A stretch of 12,651 bases of DNA from Methanobrevibacter sp. (GCA_009777005.1 WRMT01000061.1:1-12651), one strand, 5' to 3'; counted from the first letter of the stretch, positions 1 through 7,492 are shown. The notes: generated by a model from the letters alone, not told the origin. Numbers and translations: made by a program.

Positions 1-45
1 TCGATAACTCAAGATTACTTTCAATCTTTAAGTATTAAACTATAA
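1..45 (+). CDS. possible 3' end of an upstream gene (partial)
   Basis: The first frame reads 14 codons (SITQDYFQSLSIKL) and ends in TAA at 43-45. Its composition is less AT-biased than the spacer that follows, where stops become frequent in every frame. It could be the C-terminus of a gene cut by the window edge. Fourteen codons are too few to recognise a family, and an open stretch of this length is expected often by chance, so this is only a suggestion. Confidence 0.25.
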   Translation, partial: SITQDYFQSLSIKL

Positions 46-495
46 TTTATTTTTATAAAAACTATTATTAAAAATATAAATATTAAAATTAAATTGATTA
101 TAAGAAATTATAATATTATTCAAGATTTTTACAGATTTTTTAAAAGACAGATATTTTCCAAAAAATTTGTTCAAAATTCGGATTTTTATGAAAATAAATT
201 TACAAACCATTATAGATTTAAAATCTTAAAATAAATTTAAAACTAGATTGATTATTTAAAAAAGTATAATGAATAATTTAAAAAATTAAAAAAATATATT
301 GATTATTTAAGACTTCTAAAATTTTCAAAAAAGATATAATAAAAATACATTAAATTAATGATAAAAAAAAAAAACATCTAATTTTAAAAGATAAGTAATT
401 ATAATATTATATTGAATAAAATTATTAATGATGAATTTTTTTTAATAAAAAACAATTTAATACTTAAAATATAAATTTATTAAAAGGTGATTATT
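46..495. other. AT-rich spacer with no recognised gene
   Basis: This 450-base stretch is almost pure A/T with frequent stops in all frames. It includes a run of 12 A at 363-374. An AT-only TATA-like stretch at about 466-476 could promote the gene starting at 496, but in such sequence TATA boxes cannot be told from background. The words TTGATTATTTAA near 246 and 296 repeat once. No RNA gene or clear operator was seen. Confidence 0.5.
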
Positions 496-681
496 ATGAC
501 TGACATACATAAACATTGTCCTGTTTGTGGTACTCCAATACCACTTGAAGAAAGTACTTGTTCTCAAAAATGTCAAGATGTGATAAGTGAGCAACAATCA
601 AAAATAAAAAGAAGTAGACTAACTTTATTTGTAGTTATGATTATATTTATAATTGTATTTGGATTAACTATGTTTTTTTAA
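496..681 (+). CDS. small zinc-ribbon protein with C-terminal transmembrane segment (DUF2116-like)
   Basis: A 61-residue protein. Near the N-terminus it has CPVCGTPIP followed by CSQKC, giving a C-x2-C...C-x3-C metal site typical of short archaeal zinc ribbons (COG4068/DUF2116 type). A basic stretch (KIKRSR) is followed by about 20 hydrophobic residues to the C-terminus, so it is probably a membrane-anchored protein with its zinc ribbon in the cytoplasm. I chose ATG 496, not the in-frame GTG at 487, because that GTG lies inside the ribosome binding site AGGTGAT (485-491). The next gene begins 35 bases downstream on the same strand, so the two are probably co-transcribed. The molecular function is unknown; membership of the zinc-ribbon class is clear from the cysteines. 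Confidence 0.85.
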   Translation: MTDIHKHCPVCGTPIPLEESTCSQKCQDVISEQQSKIKRSRLTLFVVMIIFIIVFGLTMFF

Positions 682-716
682 ATAATACCTAATGAAAATA
701 GCTATGGAATGATTTA

Positions 717-1043
717 ATGTTGTTATCATCTACAAATACATTAGAAAATAAAGAAATCATTAGCTACCATGGATTAGTTACTGGCGAGTCTTTAGTAGGA
801 TCCAATGTTTATAAAGATTTATTTTCAGGAGTTCGTGATGTTGTAGGTGGAAGAACATCTGCTTATGAAAAGGAACTTCAAAAAGCAAGAGAGATAGCTT
901 TAGACAGTATGCAAGATAAAGCTAAAGACTTAGATGCTAATGCAATTATTGGGCTTAAAATTTCATACAACAACCTTGGCGGGACAATGGGAAATACAAT
1001 CCTTGTAACTGCCTATGGAACAGCTATTTCTTATAAAGAATAA
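717..1043 (+). CDS. UPF0145 (YbjQ-type) putative heavy-metal-binding domain protein
   Basis: A 108-residue soluble protein, the usual length for the UPF0145/YbjQ (DUF74) family, which forms small oligomeric rings and is labelled heavy-metal-binding without a settled biochemical role. Family signs are the N-terminal strand SSTNTL, then YHGLVTGESLVG (17-28), the charged helix KAREIALDSMQDKAKDLDANAIIGL (about 56-80, with the conserved DANAIIG core), and LGGTMGNTILVTAYGTA (87-103). There is no signal peptide or membrane segment. The ribosome site is weak (GGAATGAT just upstream of ATG 717), so translation may depend on coupling to the zinc-ribbon gene 35 bases upstream. A divergent copy of this fold forms the C-terminus of the next gene, which suggests duplication and a shared membrane-related role; the latter is inference. 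Confidence 0.9.
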   Translation: MLLSSTNTLENKEIISYHGLVTGESLVGSNVYKDLFSGVRDVVGGRTSAYEKELQKAREIALDSMQDKAKDLDANAIIGLKISYNNLGGTMGNTILVTAYGTAISYKE

Positions 1044-1118
1044 TTATTTTCATTTTATCAAAATTATAACTTCATAATAATCTTTAAGATCATTATTTAA
1101 CAAATTAATGAGGATTAA

Positions 1119-1272
1119 GAAAATTACATTGATAAAAAAATAAAAAAATTTAAATTACAAAACAATGATATTTTGGAAAATTACATGGATAAAAAAATAA
1201 AAAAATTTAAATTACAAAACAATGATATTTTGGAAAATTACACTGATAAAAAAATAAAAAAATTTAAATTAC
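1119..1272. repeat. 57-bp tandem repeat, about 2.7 copies
   Basis: Copies start at 1119, 1176 and 1233, each opening with GAAAATTACA; the third is cut after about 40 bases. They are nearly identical (ACATTGAT, ACATGGAT and ACACTGAT at the one variable spot), so the duplication is recent. The period is exactly 19 codons and one frame is open from 1119 to the TAA at 1287-1289, repeating ENYxDKKIKKFKLQNNDIL. ATG 1185 in that frame would give a 34-residue lysine-rich peptide with a weak GGAAA site upstream. The array lies just upstream of the gene at 1312. Confidence 0.9.
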
Positions 1273-1311
1273 TAAAAAAATTAAGTTAAACACAGGAATA
1301 AATGAGGAAAA

Positions 1312-2163
1312 ATGATTTTAACAGAAGATAGGAAAAAGAGAATTAAAGATATTTCAATAGCTACTTTTTGTATAGTTTTGGGAACAATATTTGGAACAAT
1401 ATCATTATTTCTTTGTTATTTACTTAATTTAGATATTTTTGGTTTTAATATTGGTTTAATTTTATCCCCTCTAATAGCAGGATATGTCGAAACGTTTTTT
1501 GCTAGGAAAATTTATAAAAAAACTACTGGAGCAGTTAGTGCATTCGTATTATTCCTTGTAACAGTTTTTTATGGATTTATTTATATAAATACAGGTTTAG
1601 GTTTCAATATTATTACAGTAGGAAGTGCAGCTATTATTTTACAAGCAGCTCTTCCAACATTTGTAAATTATTTTCTGCTTGTGATTATCCTTGGAATACT
1701 TTCATATATTTTTGGCATCTTCAAAGAATTAATTAATAAAATATCTACCCTTTTAAAAAAATTGTATTTTAAATTGATTGGGAAAAAATATGTTGAAGAA
1801 AAAGGGATTATGGATTACAATGAAAAAAAGGCGGAAATAGATATTAATAACCTTGAAATTTCATTTTTCAGTACAACGAATCCTAATAGAGAAATTGAGA
1901 AAATTAATGGAGTATATGAAGGTAAAATTTTAATAAAAAGCCAAAAACAGCTATTTCACAATCATTCCCTTGAAAAAAAAGATATTTTACTCACAAATAT
2001 TAGAAAAGCTAGAGAACAAGTACTGATAAACTTAAATGATTCTGCAAAAAAAGATGGTTGTAATGCTATATTAGATTTATCTATTGATTTTGATACAATA
2101 GGTGGGTTAACAGAAGATAATATTCACATTGTTGCTCGTGGAACTGGTGTTAAGTTAAAATAA
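1312..2163 (+). CDS. membrane protein with C-terminal YbjQ/UPF0145-like domain
   Basis: A 283-residue protein in two parts. Residues about 14-137 hold four likely membrane segments (roughly 14-38, 45-64, 73-92 and 104-136, the last perhaps a helical pair), followed by a basic linker (about 138-160). Residues about 178-283 resemble the gene at 717: FSTTNPNREIEKINGVYEGKILI matches its SSTNTLENKEIISYHGLVTGESLV, and KAREQVLINLNDSAKKDGCNAILDL...IGG...ARGTGV matches KAREIALDSMQDKAKDLDANAIIGL...LGG...AYGTAI. It is therefore a membrane-tethered YbjQ domain, probably facing the cytoplasm. ATG 1312 is supported by the ribosome site TGAGG at 1303-1307. It converges on the exporter gene at 2216 with a 52-base gap. 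Its function is unknown; interaction with its small paralogue is inferred from the shared fold and proximity. Confidence 0.85.
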   Translation: MILTEDRKKRIKDISIATFCIVLGTIFGTISLFLCYLLNLDIFGFNIGLILSPLIAGYVETFFARKIYKKTTGAVSAFVLFLVTVFYGFIYINTGLGFNIITVGSAAIILQAALPTFVNYFLLVIILGILSYIFGIFKELINKISTLLKKLYFKLIGKKYVEEKGIMDYNEKKAEIDINNLEISFFSTTNPNREIEKINGVYEGKILIKSQKQLFHNHSLEKKDILLTNIRKAREQVLINLNDSAKKDGCNAILDLSIDFDTIGGLTEDNIHIVARGTGVKLK

Positions 2164-2215
2164 TGAGATACTATTTATATTAAAAACCATTATCCTTAAT
2201 CCTAATAAAACACAA

Positions 2216-3049
2216 CTAAAAATTTAATAAATAAGATAATGGATCTATTCCTAAGATTTTAATCCCAAGATAGATTGTTAAAATAGAAAAAATCAGTTTT
2301 AATTTTCTTTCAGGAACTTTATAAGTCAATTTTGCACTAATAAAAGCCAAAGGTATGGAAAAAATAGCTATTATTCCAAAATTAACTAAATTAACATAGC
2401 CTATAGAATAAGGAAATGGATTTATAGCTAATCCCATGATAATATATGAAATTGTTCCTCCAATAGAACTTAATGATATAAAAATAGATGAAACACCAAT
2501 AGCTTCAATGAGGGAAAAACCTAATAATAAGACAAGAACAGGAATCAGAAAAATCCCTCCTCCAAGACCAAGTAAACCCGATAAAAATCCAATGATTAGT
2601 CCAACTAATGAACCAAACCATAAGTTAAGCTTTACATTACTTTTTTGACTTTCTGAATTTTTATTAAATATCATGTAAATAGCTACCAAAATCAAAAAAA
2701 TTCCTAAAATAGCTTCTAATATATTTGTAGGAATATATACGGAAGTAACCCCTCCAAATACTCCTCCAATCAATCCAAAAATACCCATGAATATTCCTGG
2801 TTTTAATATTTGCTTTAACTCATGATAATGAGTATAAGCTCCAGTTAATGCAGTGGGGATAATAATAGCTAAGCTTGTTCCAAGTGATATTCTTAAAGCT
2901 AAATCAGGATTAACACCTATGGAAGATAAGAGGAAAAATTGTAAAGGAACCATTAAAAAACCTCCTCCAACCCCAAGTAGACCTGATGTAATACCTACAA
3001 GTATTCCAATGATTATTAAAAAAAATATATATTCAATTGAAAAAATCAA
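2216..3049 (-). CDS. TauE/SafE family sulfite-type anion exporter
   Basis: A 277-residue, very hydrophobic protein with about eight membrane segments, the usual size for TauE/SafE (DUF81) transporters, which move sulfite, sulfoacetate or related organosulfur anions. The family's internal duplication is plain: GLLGVGGGFLMVPL at 23-36 and GLLGLGGGIFLIPV at 158-171, each at the end of a first helix of a half. No ATG occurs in frame. The start chosen is TTG 3049, four bases after GAGG of the ribosome site TTAGAGGTG (3060-3052), the same spacing as at the gene at 1312; the frame is open back to a stop at 3094-3092. The substrate cannot be read from sequence. The promoter appears to lie in the tandem repeat at 3084-3270. 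No sulfur-metabolism gene is nearby. Confidence 0.88.
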   Translation of the reverse strand: MIFSIEYIFFLIIIGILVGITSGLLGVGGGFLMVPLQFFLLSSIGVNPDLALRISLGTSLAIIIPTALTGAYTHYHELKQILKPGIFMGIFGLIGGVFGGVTSVYIPTNILEAILGIFLILVAIYMIFNKNSESQKSNVKLNLWFGSLVGLIIGFLSGLLGLGGGIFLIPVLVLLLGFSLIEAIGVSSIFISLSSIGGTISYIIMGLAINPFPYSIGYVNLVNFGIIAIFSIPLAFISAKLTYKVPERKLKLIFSILTIYLGIKILGIDPLSYLLNF

Positions 3050-3083
3050 AGCACCTCTAAAAAGATTTAAAAAATTAGGCTTT

Positions 3084-3270
3084 AAACAAATTTATATAAA
3101 ACATATACTACAATCACACAATAAAAACAAATTTATATAAAACATATACTACAATCACACAATAAAAACAAATTTATATAAAACATATACTACACTCACA
3201 CAATAAAAACAAAGTTATATAAAACATATACTACACTCACACAATAAAAACAAAGTTATATAAAACATAT
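3084..3270. repeat. 41-bp tandem repeat, about 4.5 copies, each carrying a TATA box
   Basis: Copies start at 3084, 3125, 3166, 3207 and 3248, exactly 41 bases apart, each opening AAACAAA and, in full copies, ending CACACAATAA. Copies 1-3 contain the self-complementary TATA element TTTATATAAA; copies 4 and 5 have a G in place of its first T. The variable positions form a gradient (AATCAC to ACTCAC, AAATTT to AAAGTT), as expected from stepwise unequal duplication. Spacing is constant and there is no variable spacer, so this is not a CRISPR array. Confidence 0.95.
3091..3100 (-). promoter_or_regulatory. probable TATA box for the TauE/SafE gene
   Basis: TTTATATAAA in the repeat copy nearest the gene fits the archaeal TATA consensus. 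Counting about 25 bases downstream on the minus strand puts the transcript start near 3070, giving a leader of about 20 bases that includes the GAGGTG ribosome site. The same element recurs at 41-base steps farther upstream. The sequence is palindromic, so direction is inferred from the gene. Confidence 0.6.
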
Positions 3271-3411
3271 ATTCAATTTCCATTTTAAAACAAAGTTTTA
3301 TTATAATTTATAAATAACAATATAATAATTTAAATATAATTTATTAATAAGATAAGTTTATAAATAATTTATATAATTAAAATAATTTAAATTAATTTTA
3401 AATTAAATTTT

Positions 3412-3452
3412 GAAAATCGATGATTTTCTAACATATGAAAATCAGGATTTTG
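3412..3452 (+). promoter_or_regulatory. paired GAAAATC inverted repeats, possible operator
   Basis: GAAAATCGATGATTTTC (3412-3428) is a perfect 7-bp inverted repeat around GAT. A second one, GAAAATCAGGATTTTG (3437-3452), has the same left arm and a nearly matching right arm. Their centres are about 24 bases apart and they end about 58 bases upstream of the glycosyltransferase TATA box. Two similar dyads in tandem suggest binding sites for a dimeric regulator. The word GATTTTC/GAAAATC in this arrangement was not seen elsewhere in the window. The regulator is unknown. Confidence 0.45.
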
Positions 3453-3509
3453 AAGTTTAAAAGAATTATCTTAATTATTACATAATTCACTATAATGATA
3501 ATAGTAATG

Positions 3510-3517
3510 TTTATAAC
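3510..3517 (+). promoter_or_regulatory. probable TATA box for the glycosyltransferase gene
   Basis: TTTATAAC lies about 31 bases upstream of ATG 3545. A start some 25 bases downstream would fall near 3538, leaving a leader of only about six bases. No Shine-Dalgarno sequence is present before the ATG, which agrees with a near-leaderless transcript. Confidence 0.45.
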
Positions 3518-3544
3518 TATGATAATAAACATGTACTGATTCAA

Positions 3545-5446
3545 ATGAAGTTTAGTATTATAATTCCAACATATAATGAAGAAGAATACCTTCCTCTCTT
3601 ATTAGAAAGTATTAAGAAACAAAAATTCAAAGATTATGAAATAATAGTAGCTGATGCTAATTCTCAGGATAATACTGTTAAAATAGCTAAAGACTATAAT
3701 TGTATTTTAGTTGAAGGAGGAATGCCTGGAGTTGGAAGGAATAACGGAGCCAGAATAGCTAAAGGAGAAATATTGCTATTTTTAGATTCTGATTTAAAGC
3801 TTACTAAAAACTATCTTCAAGAGTTAATAGAGGAATTTGAAGAAAAAAAACTTGATCTTGGTATCACACAGATAAACCCTTTATCTGAGAAAAAAAGAGA
3901 TAAAATTCTTCATGACTTAGCTAATTGGTTTATGATAGCTTTTGAAAAAATAAAACCCCATGGTGCAGGTTGTTATGGAATTGTAGCTAAAAAACACTTA
4001 CATGACTACCATGATGGATTTGATGAAAGTCTAAATTTTGGAGAAGATACTGATTATATTGAAAGATTAGCTAAAAAAAACAATTTTAAAGTTTTAAGAA
4101 ATCCTAAGGTCTTTGTTTCAACAAGAAGATTAGAAGAAGAAGGACTAGTTAAACTTGCAATGCAATATGGAAAAAGTACATTAAATGATTTTCGAGGTAT
4201 TAGAACAAATGCTGAAGATTTAGAATATGGATTTGGTCATGGTTTGGCAGATTCATTTGAAAAAGAAGAATTTTCAGAAAAGAAAAATGTTTCTAAAACA
4301 ATTTCAATAGCTAATGATGAAGAGCTATTCTCTAATAAATTAAATTTAAAAGAATCAAATTCTTCAGAAATTTCAACTTCAAAAAACAAAAGAAAAAGAA
4401 TATTTTATTCTATTTGTGGAGAAGGGATGGGACATGCAGTTAGAAGTGGAGTAATACTTGAAGAATTAATAAAAAAACATGAAGTATATATATTTTCAAA
4501 TGATCGAGCCTATGAATACTTAAATAGTAAATTTGATAATGTTTTTGAAATTGGTGGTTTTAATACAGTTTATGAAGATAATAAGGTAAAAAATAAGAAA
4601 ACTCTCATTAATGCCATAAAATTAACTCCTAATAACTTAAAAGAAAACTATGAAATCCTATATAAAAAAGCCAAGGAAATTAAACCAAATATAATAATAT
4701 CTGATTTTGAAAACTATTCCAGTATTTTAAGCATTTTAATTAATGTTCCATTAATAAGTGTAGATAATATTCATATGATAACTCAAACAAAGATTGATTA
4801 TCCTCCAAAACATCACCAAGACATGTTAAAAGCTAAAGGTGTTATTAAATCTTATATAATGACAGCAAAAAAATATATATTAACAAGTTTCTTTTATCCC
4901 AAGTTAAAAAACCCAAATAAAGCAGTAATATATCCTCCAGTTATAAGAAAGAAAATAAAAAATTTGAAAACTAGCTATGAAGATTACATACTCGTATATC
5001 AAACAAGTGAGTCTAATTTGAAGTTAATTGAAACTTTAAAAGAAGTTGATGAAAAATTTATCATATATGGGTTTAATAAAGAAAAAATAGATGGTAATTT
5101 AACCTTTAGAAAATTTAATGAAGATAAAATATATGAGGATATGAAAAATGCTAAAGCAGTGATTACAAATGGAGGTTTTACCTTGATTAGTGAAGCTATA
5201 TATCTTAAAAAACCAATATATACTATTCCAACTATTGGTAATTTTGAACAGCTAATTAATGCTTTCTATGTTGATAAATTATCTTATGGAGAAATGCATA
5301 AAACTATAAAAAAATCAACACTTAAAAGTTTCTTATCAAAATTAAAAAAATATCAAAAAACCCTTTACAATACTGAAACAAAAGACAATCAAGGAATAAT
5401 AGAAGAACTAGAAAAATCCATTGAAATGTTTTCTAAAGAATATTAA
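3545..5446 (+). CDS. bifunctional glycosyltransferase: GT-A (family 2) fused to GT-B (MJ1255-like)
   Basis: A 633-residue protein with two separate transferase modules. Residues 1 to about 225 are a family 2 GT-A domain: SIIIPTYNEEEYLPLLLESI at the start, DANSQDNT (37-44), the metal/nucleotide-binding DSD at 81-83 (LLFLDSDLKL) and the acceptor-side GED at 166-168. A charged, low-complexity linker (about 226-284) follows. Residues about 285-633 form a GT-B domain of the MJ1255 (Glyco_trans_1_3) type: YSICGEGMGHAVRSG (288-302), the interdomain region around ISDFENYSS, and a C-terminal donor site with TNGGFTLISEA (541-551) and GNFEQ (565-569). There is no membrane segment, so it probably works on the cytoplasmic face. 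Likely roles are building a two-sugar unit of a glycolipid, surface polymer or glycoprotein; donors and acceptors cannot be read. It stands alone with its own promoter. Confidence 0.85.
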   Translation: MKFSIIIPTYNEEEYLPLLLESIKKQKFKDYEIIVADANSQDNTVKIAKDYNCILVEGGMPGVGRNNGARIAKGEILLFLDSDLKLTKNYLQELIEEFEEKKLDLGITQINPLSEKKRDKILHDLANWFMIAFEKIKPHGAGCYGIVAKKHLHDYHDGFDESLNFGEDTDYIERLAKKNNFKVLRNPKVFVSTRRLEEEGLVKLAMQYGKSTLNDFRGIRTNAEDLEYGFGHGLADSFEKEEFSEKKNVSKTISIANDEELFSNKLNLKESNSSEISTSKNKRKRIFYSICGEGMGHAVRSGVILEELIKKHEVYIFSNDRAYEYLNSKFDNVFEIGGFNTVYEDNKVKNKKTLINAIKLTPNNLKENYEILYKKAKEIKPNIIISDFENYSSILSILINVPLISVDNIHMITQTKIDYPPKHHQDMLKAKGVIKSYIMTAKKYILTSFFYPKLKNPNKAVIYPPVIRKKIKNLKTSYEDYILVYQTSESNLKLIETLKEVDEKFIIYGFNKEKIDGNLTFRKFNEDKIYEDMKNAKAVITNGGFTLISEAIYLKKPIYTIPTIGNFEQLINAFYVDKLSYGEMHKTIKKSTLKSFLSKLKKYQKTLYNTETKDNQGIIEELEKSIEMFSKEY

Positions 5447-5636
5447 AACTTAGCTAATTTATATTATTTAAACAATTAATAGTGGATGAATATTATTTAA
5501 AAAAATATTAAAAAATTAAAAAAAAGAATAAGAAAATAATTAAAAATAATTAAAAAAAGAATAAAAAATGATAAAATTTTTTATTAAAATAAAAATGAAA
5601 CTATTATTCAAAATTAAAATCTCTTTTTTGCTAATT

Positions 5637-5650
5637 AAAAAAAATAAAAA
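5637..5650 (-). terminator. oligo-T terminator after tfb
   Basis: Read on the minus strand, the bases after the tfb stop give TTTTTATTTTTTTT within 20 bases of the stop codon. Archaeal RNA polymerase typically terminates at such U-runs without a hairpin. The 207-base convergent spacer 5447-5653 otherwise holds only A-rich low-complexity sequence, with a T6 run at 5577-5582 that could serve the glycosyltransferase gene. Confidence 0.5.
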
Positions 5651-5653
5651 TAG

Positions 5654-6646
5654 CTATAATGTTATTCCCATCTCAAGTTGTTCTGTAAGTTCCTTATATC
5701 TATTTCTTATTGTAACTTCTGTAACCCCAGCAATATCTGCAACATCTCTTTGAGTTTTTCGCTCTCCTAAAAGAACTGATGCAATATATAACGCAGCTGC
5801 AGCTACTCCAGTAGGTCCTCGACCAGAAGTAAGACCTTTTTCCATAGCTTTTTCAATTATTTCAATAGCTCTTGATTGTACTTCACCAGAAAGACCAAGT
5901 TCACTTGCAAATCTTGGAACATAGTCAACTGGAGATGTTGGAGGTAATTTAATATTTAATTCACGTGTTAAAAACCTATAAGTTCTTCCAACTTCCTTTT
6001 TACTCACTCTTGAAACTTCAGCTATTTCATCTAAAGTTCTTGGAACATTACATCGGCGACAAGCAGCATACAAAGATGCAGCTACTACTCCTTCAATACT
6101 ACGTCCCCTTATTAGTTTGTTTTCTACTGCACTCCTATAAACAACTGAGGCAGCTTCCCTTACACTTCTTGGAAGACCTAATCTTGAAGAATCCCTATCT
6201 AACTCACTTAAAGCAAATGCAAGATTTCTTTCAGTAGCTCCAGAAATTCTAATTTTTCTTTGCCATTTTCTTAAACGATACCATTGAGCACGATTTCTTG
6301 CAGGAATATCACGACCATATATGTCTTTATTCCTCCAATCAATCATCGTGCTTAGACCTTTATCGTGTATTGTATAGGTAATCGGAGCTCCCACTCTTGT
6401 ACGTTTGTCCCTTTGTTCATGATCAAATGCTCTCCATTCAGGCCCCATATCAACTAAATTTTCATCTATAACAAGACCACATCGAGCACAAACAACTTCT
6501 GCACGTTCATAATCCCCAATCAATTCTTCAGAACCACATTCTGGACATTGCGTCTGTTTTTCAGTAGCAGACACATCATTTTGCATTCTTTTTTTTGCAG
6601 AAATAGATTTTACAGGTTTTCCTTTTTCAGAAAACTTACTTATCAT
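5654..6646 (-). CDS. tfb: transcription initiation factor TFB (TFIIB homologue)
   Basis: A 330-residue general transcription factor that binds TBP-TATA and the BRE and recruits RNA polymerase. The N-terminal zinc ribbon uses C34-x2-C37 and C53-x2-C56 (CPECGS...CARCG). The B-reader region follows (NLVDMGPEWRAFD, 63-75). Two cyclin-like repeats follow, about 135-215 (with SVREAASVVYRSAVE and AASLYAACRR) and about 229-322 (SPVDYVPRFASELGLSG, AAAALYIASVL), with a helix-turn-helix-like end (TQRDVADIAGVTEVTIRNRYKEL). The length is slightly above the usual 300-310 because of a basic N-terminal tail of about 30 residues. ATG 6646 overlaps the gar1 stop as ATGA, which supports this start and points to translational coupling. 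Downstream lies an oligo-T terminator. Confidence 0.98.
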   Translation of the reverse strand: MISKFSEKGKPVKSISAKKRMQNDVSATEKQTQCPECGSEELIGDYERAEVVCARCGLVIDENLVDMGPEWRAFDHEQRDKRTRVGAPITYTIHDKGLSTMIDWRNKDIYGRDIPARNRAQWYRLRKWQRKIRISGATERNLAFALSELDRDSSRLGLPRSVREAASVVYRSAVENKLIRGRSIEGVVAASLYAACRRCNVPRTLDEIAEVSRVSKKEVGRTYRFLTRELNIKLPPTSPVDYVPRFASELGLSGEVQSRAIEIIEKAMEKGLTSGRGPTGVAAAALYIASVLLGERKTQRDVADIAGVTEVTIRNRYKELTEQLEMGITL

Positions 6647-6924
6647 TTCTTCTTTCGTTTCCCTCTCCCCCGTCTATTCTTTCTATTGTTAATAGATACA
6701 TACAATTCATCTCCATGACTATCTTCAAAATCTTTTAAAGTAAAAGATCTAAATAATTTTATAGAAATATAAGGATTCTTTGTAGGTCCGAAAACATCCG
6801 AAACTTTACCTATCTTCTTTTTATCCTTATTAAAAATAAAAGCTCCTGAAGGTGGAGTTTCAGAAGATCTAGCTATTAATTTCCCCGAATTAGAAATATG
6901 AGAGATGTTTCCTAAAAATTTCAT
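6643..6924 (-). CDS. gar1: H/ACA ribonucleoprotein subunit Gar1
   Basis: A 93-residue protein of the usual archaeal Gar1 size. It is a core subunit of H/ACA guide RNPs with Cbf5, Nop10 and L7Ae, which convert uridine to pseudouridine in rRNA. The core is a six-stranded barrel: FLGNISHISNSGKLIARS, then FNKDKKKIGKVSDVFGPTKNPYISIKL, where the VFGP turn is the family signature. The C-terminus is basic (NNRKNRRGRGKRKKK), as in many archaeal Gar1 proteins. It is the first gene of the gar1-tfb operon, an order found in many euryarchaea, and overlaps tfb by four bases (ATGA). There is no clear Shine-Dalgarno sequence before ATG 6924. The promoter lies about 60 bases upstream. Confidence 0.95.
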   Translation of the reverse strand: MKFLGNISHISNSGKLIARSSETPPSGAFIFNKDKKKIGKVSDVFGPTKNPYISIKLFRSFTLKDFEDSHGDELYVSINNRKNRRGRGKRKKK

Positions 6925-6980
6925 AAAAAACCAGACTTAAAAATAGATTAGTATGTATGTATATACTGTGTATGTTATCA

Positions 6981-6996
6981 TATATAAATGTTTCGA
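6981..6996 (-). promoter_or_regulatory. BRE and TATA box of the gar1-tfb operon
   Basis: On the minus strand the order is CGAAACA then TTTATATA. TTTATATA occupies 6988-6981 and is directly preceded by a purine-rich BRE, a textbook archaeal promoter. Transcription should begin near 6958, leaving a leader of about 34 bases. A second TATA-like word (GTATATAC) lies closer to the gene at about 6958-6966. Confidence 0.75.
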
Positions 6997-7492
6997 TAGT
7001 ATTATATATAACAAAAAATATCTATTTAAATAATTTACTATTTAACCCTAATCAAAAATTAGATATATATCTATTGAAAAAACACTACAGATTAGTATCA
7101 TTAAATAGCTAAAGTCGAAAAAATATAAATATTTAAACAAAAATTAAAGAATTAAATATAAAAAATTGTAAATAGACAATTTAGTATTTTAGTTAGAGAA
7201 AAAATTTTTTGCTTTACGAAGCTTTTATTATCATCAAATTGTTTTTTTATCTCAAAATTAGTATTATTATTTCTTTTTATTCTAAATATAAATGATTATT
7301 ATTAATTATTTTAAATATTAATAATGTTAATAGCCTATAAAAATGAAATTAATAATCTTATAATTATTAAATAAAAATTGTTTTTGCAAAAAATAAATTC
7401 TTATCACCATAATTATATGGAAACCATATCGAACAAGTAAATTTAAGTCCAAATTTAAATTTCAGATAATAATCTACCTTAATCCAAAAACC
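6997..7492. other. spacer between the gar1 promoter and the RraA-like gene
   Basis: About 500 AT-rich bases with no coding frame that looks real. At 7211-7222 there is a short hairpin GCTT-TACG-AAGC flanked by a T-run on each strand (TTTTTT before, TTTT after), which could act as a terminator in either direction. At 7450-7480 lies a copy of the end of the RraA-like gene, described separately. Confidence 0.45.

Larger units (their letters stand above)
3271..3544. other. AT-rich divergent intergenic region
   Basis: Together with the tandem repeat this forms the spacer between the divergent exporter and glycosyltransferase genes. From 3271 to about 3411 it is low-complexity A/T with no recognised element. 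From 3412 it carries two inverted repeats and then the glycosyltransferase promoter, listed separately. Confidence 0.5.

Noticed and set aside
487..495. GTG start nine bases upstream of the zinc-ribbon ATG
   Set aside because: This GTG is part of the ribosome binding site AGGTGAT that serves ATG 496.
426..503. C/D box RNA with ATGATGA at about 427 and CTGA near 500
   Set aside because: The D-like box lies inside the zinc-ribbon coding sequence and the spacing and internal boxes do not fit.
2436..3140. plus-strand open frames opposite the exporter gene
   Set aside because: They are antisense shadows rich in proline, lysine and isoleucine, without ribosome sites.
3084..3270. CRISPR-like regular repeats
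   Set aside because: The units are contiguous and repeat in full; there are no unique spacers and no cas genes.
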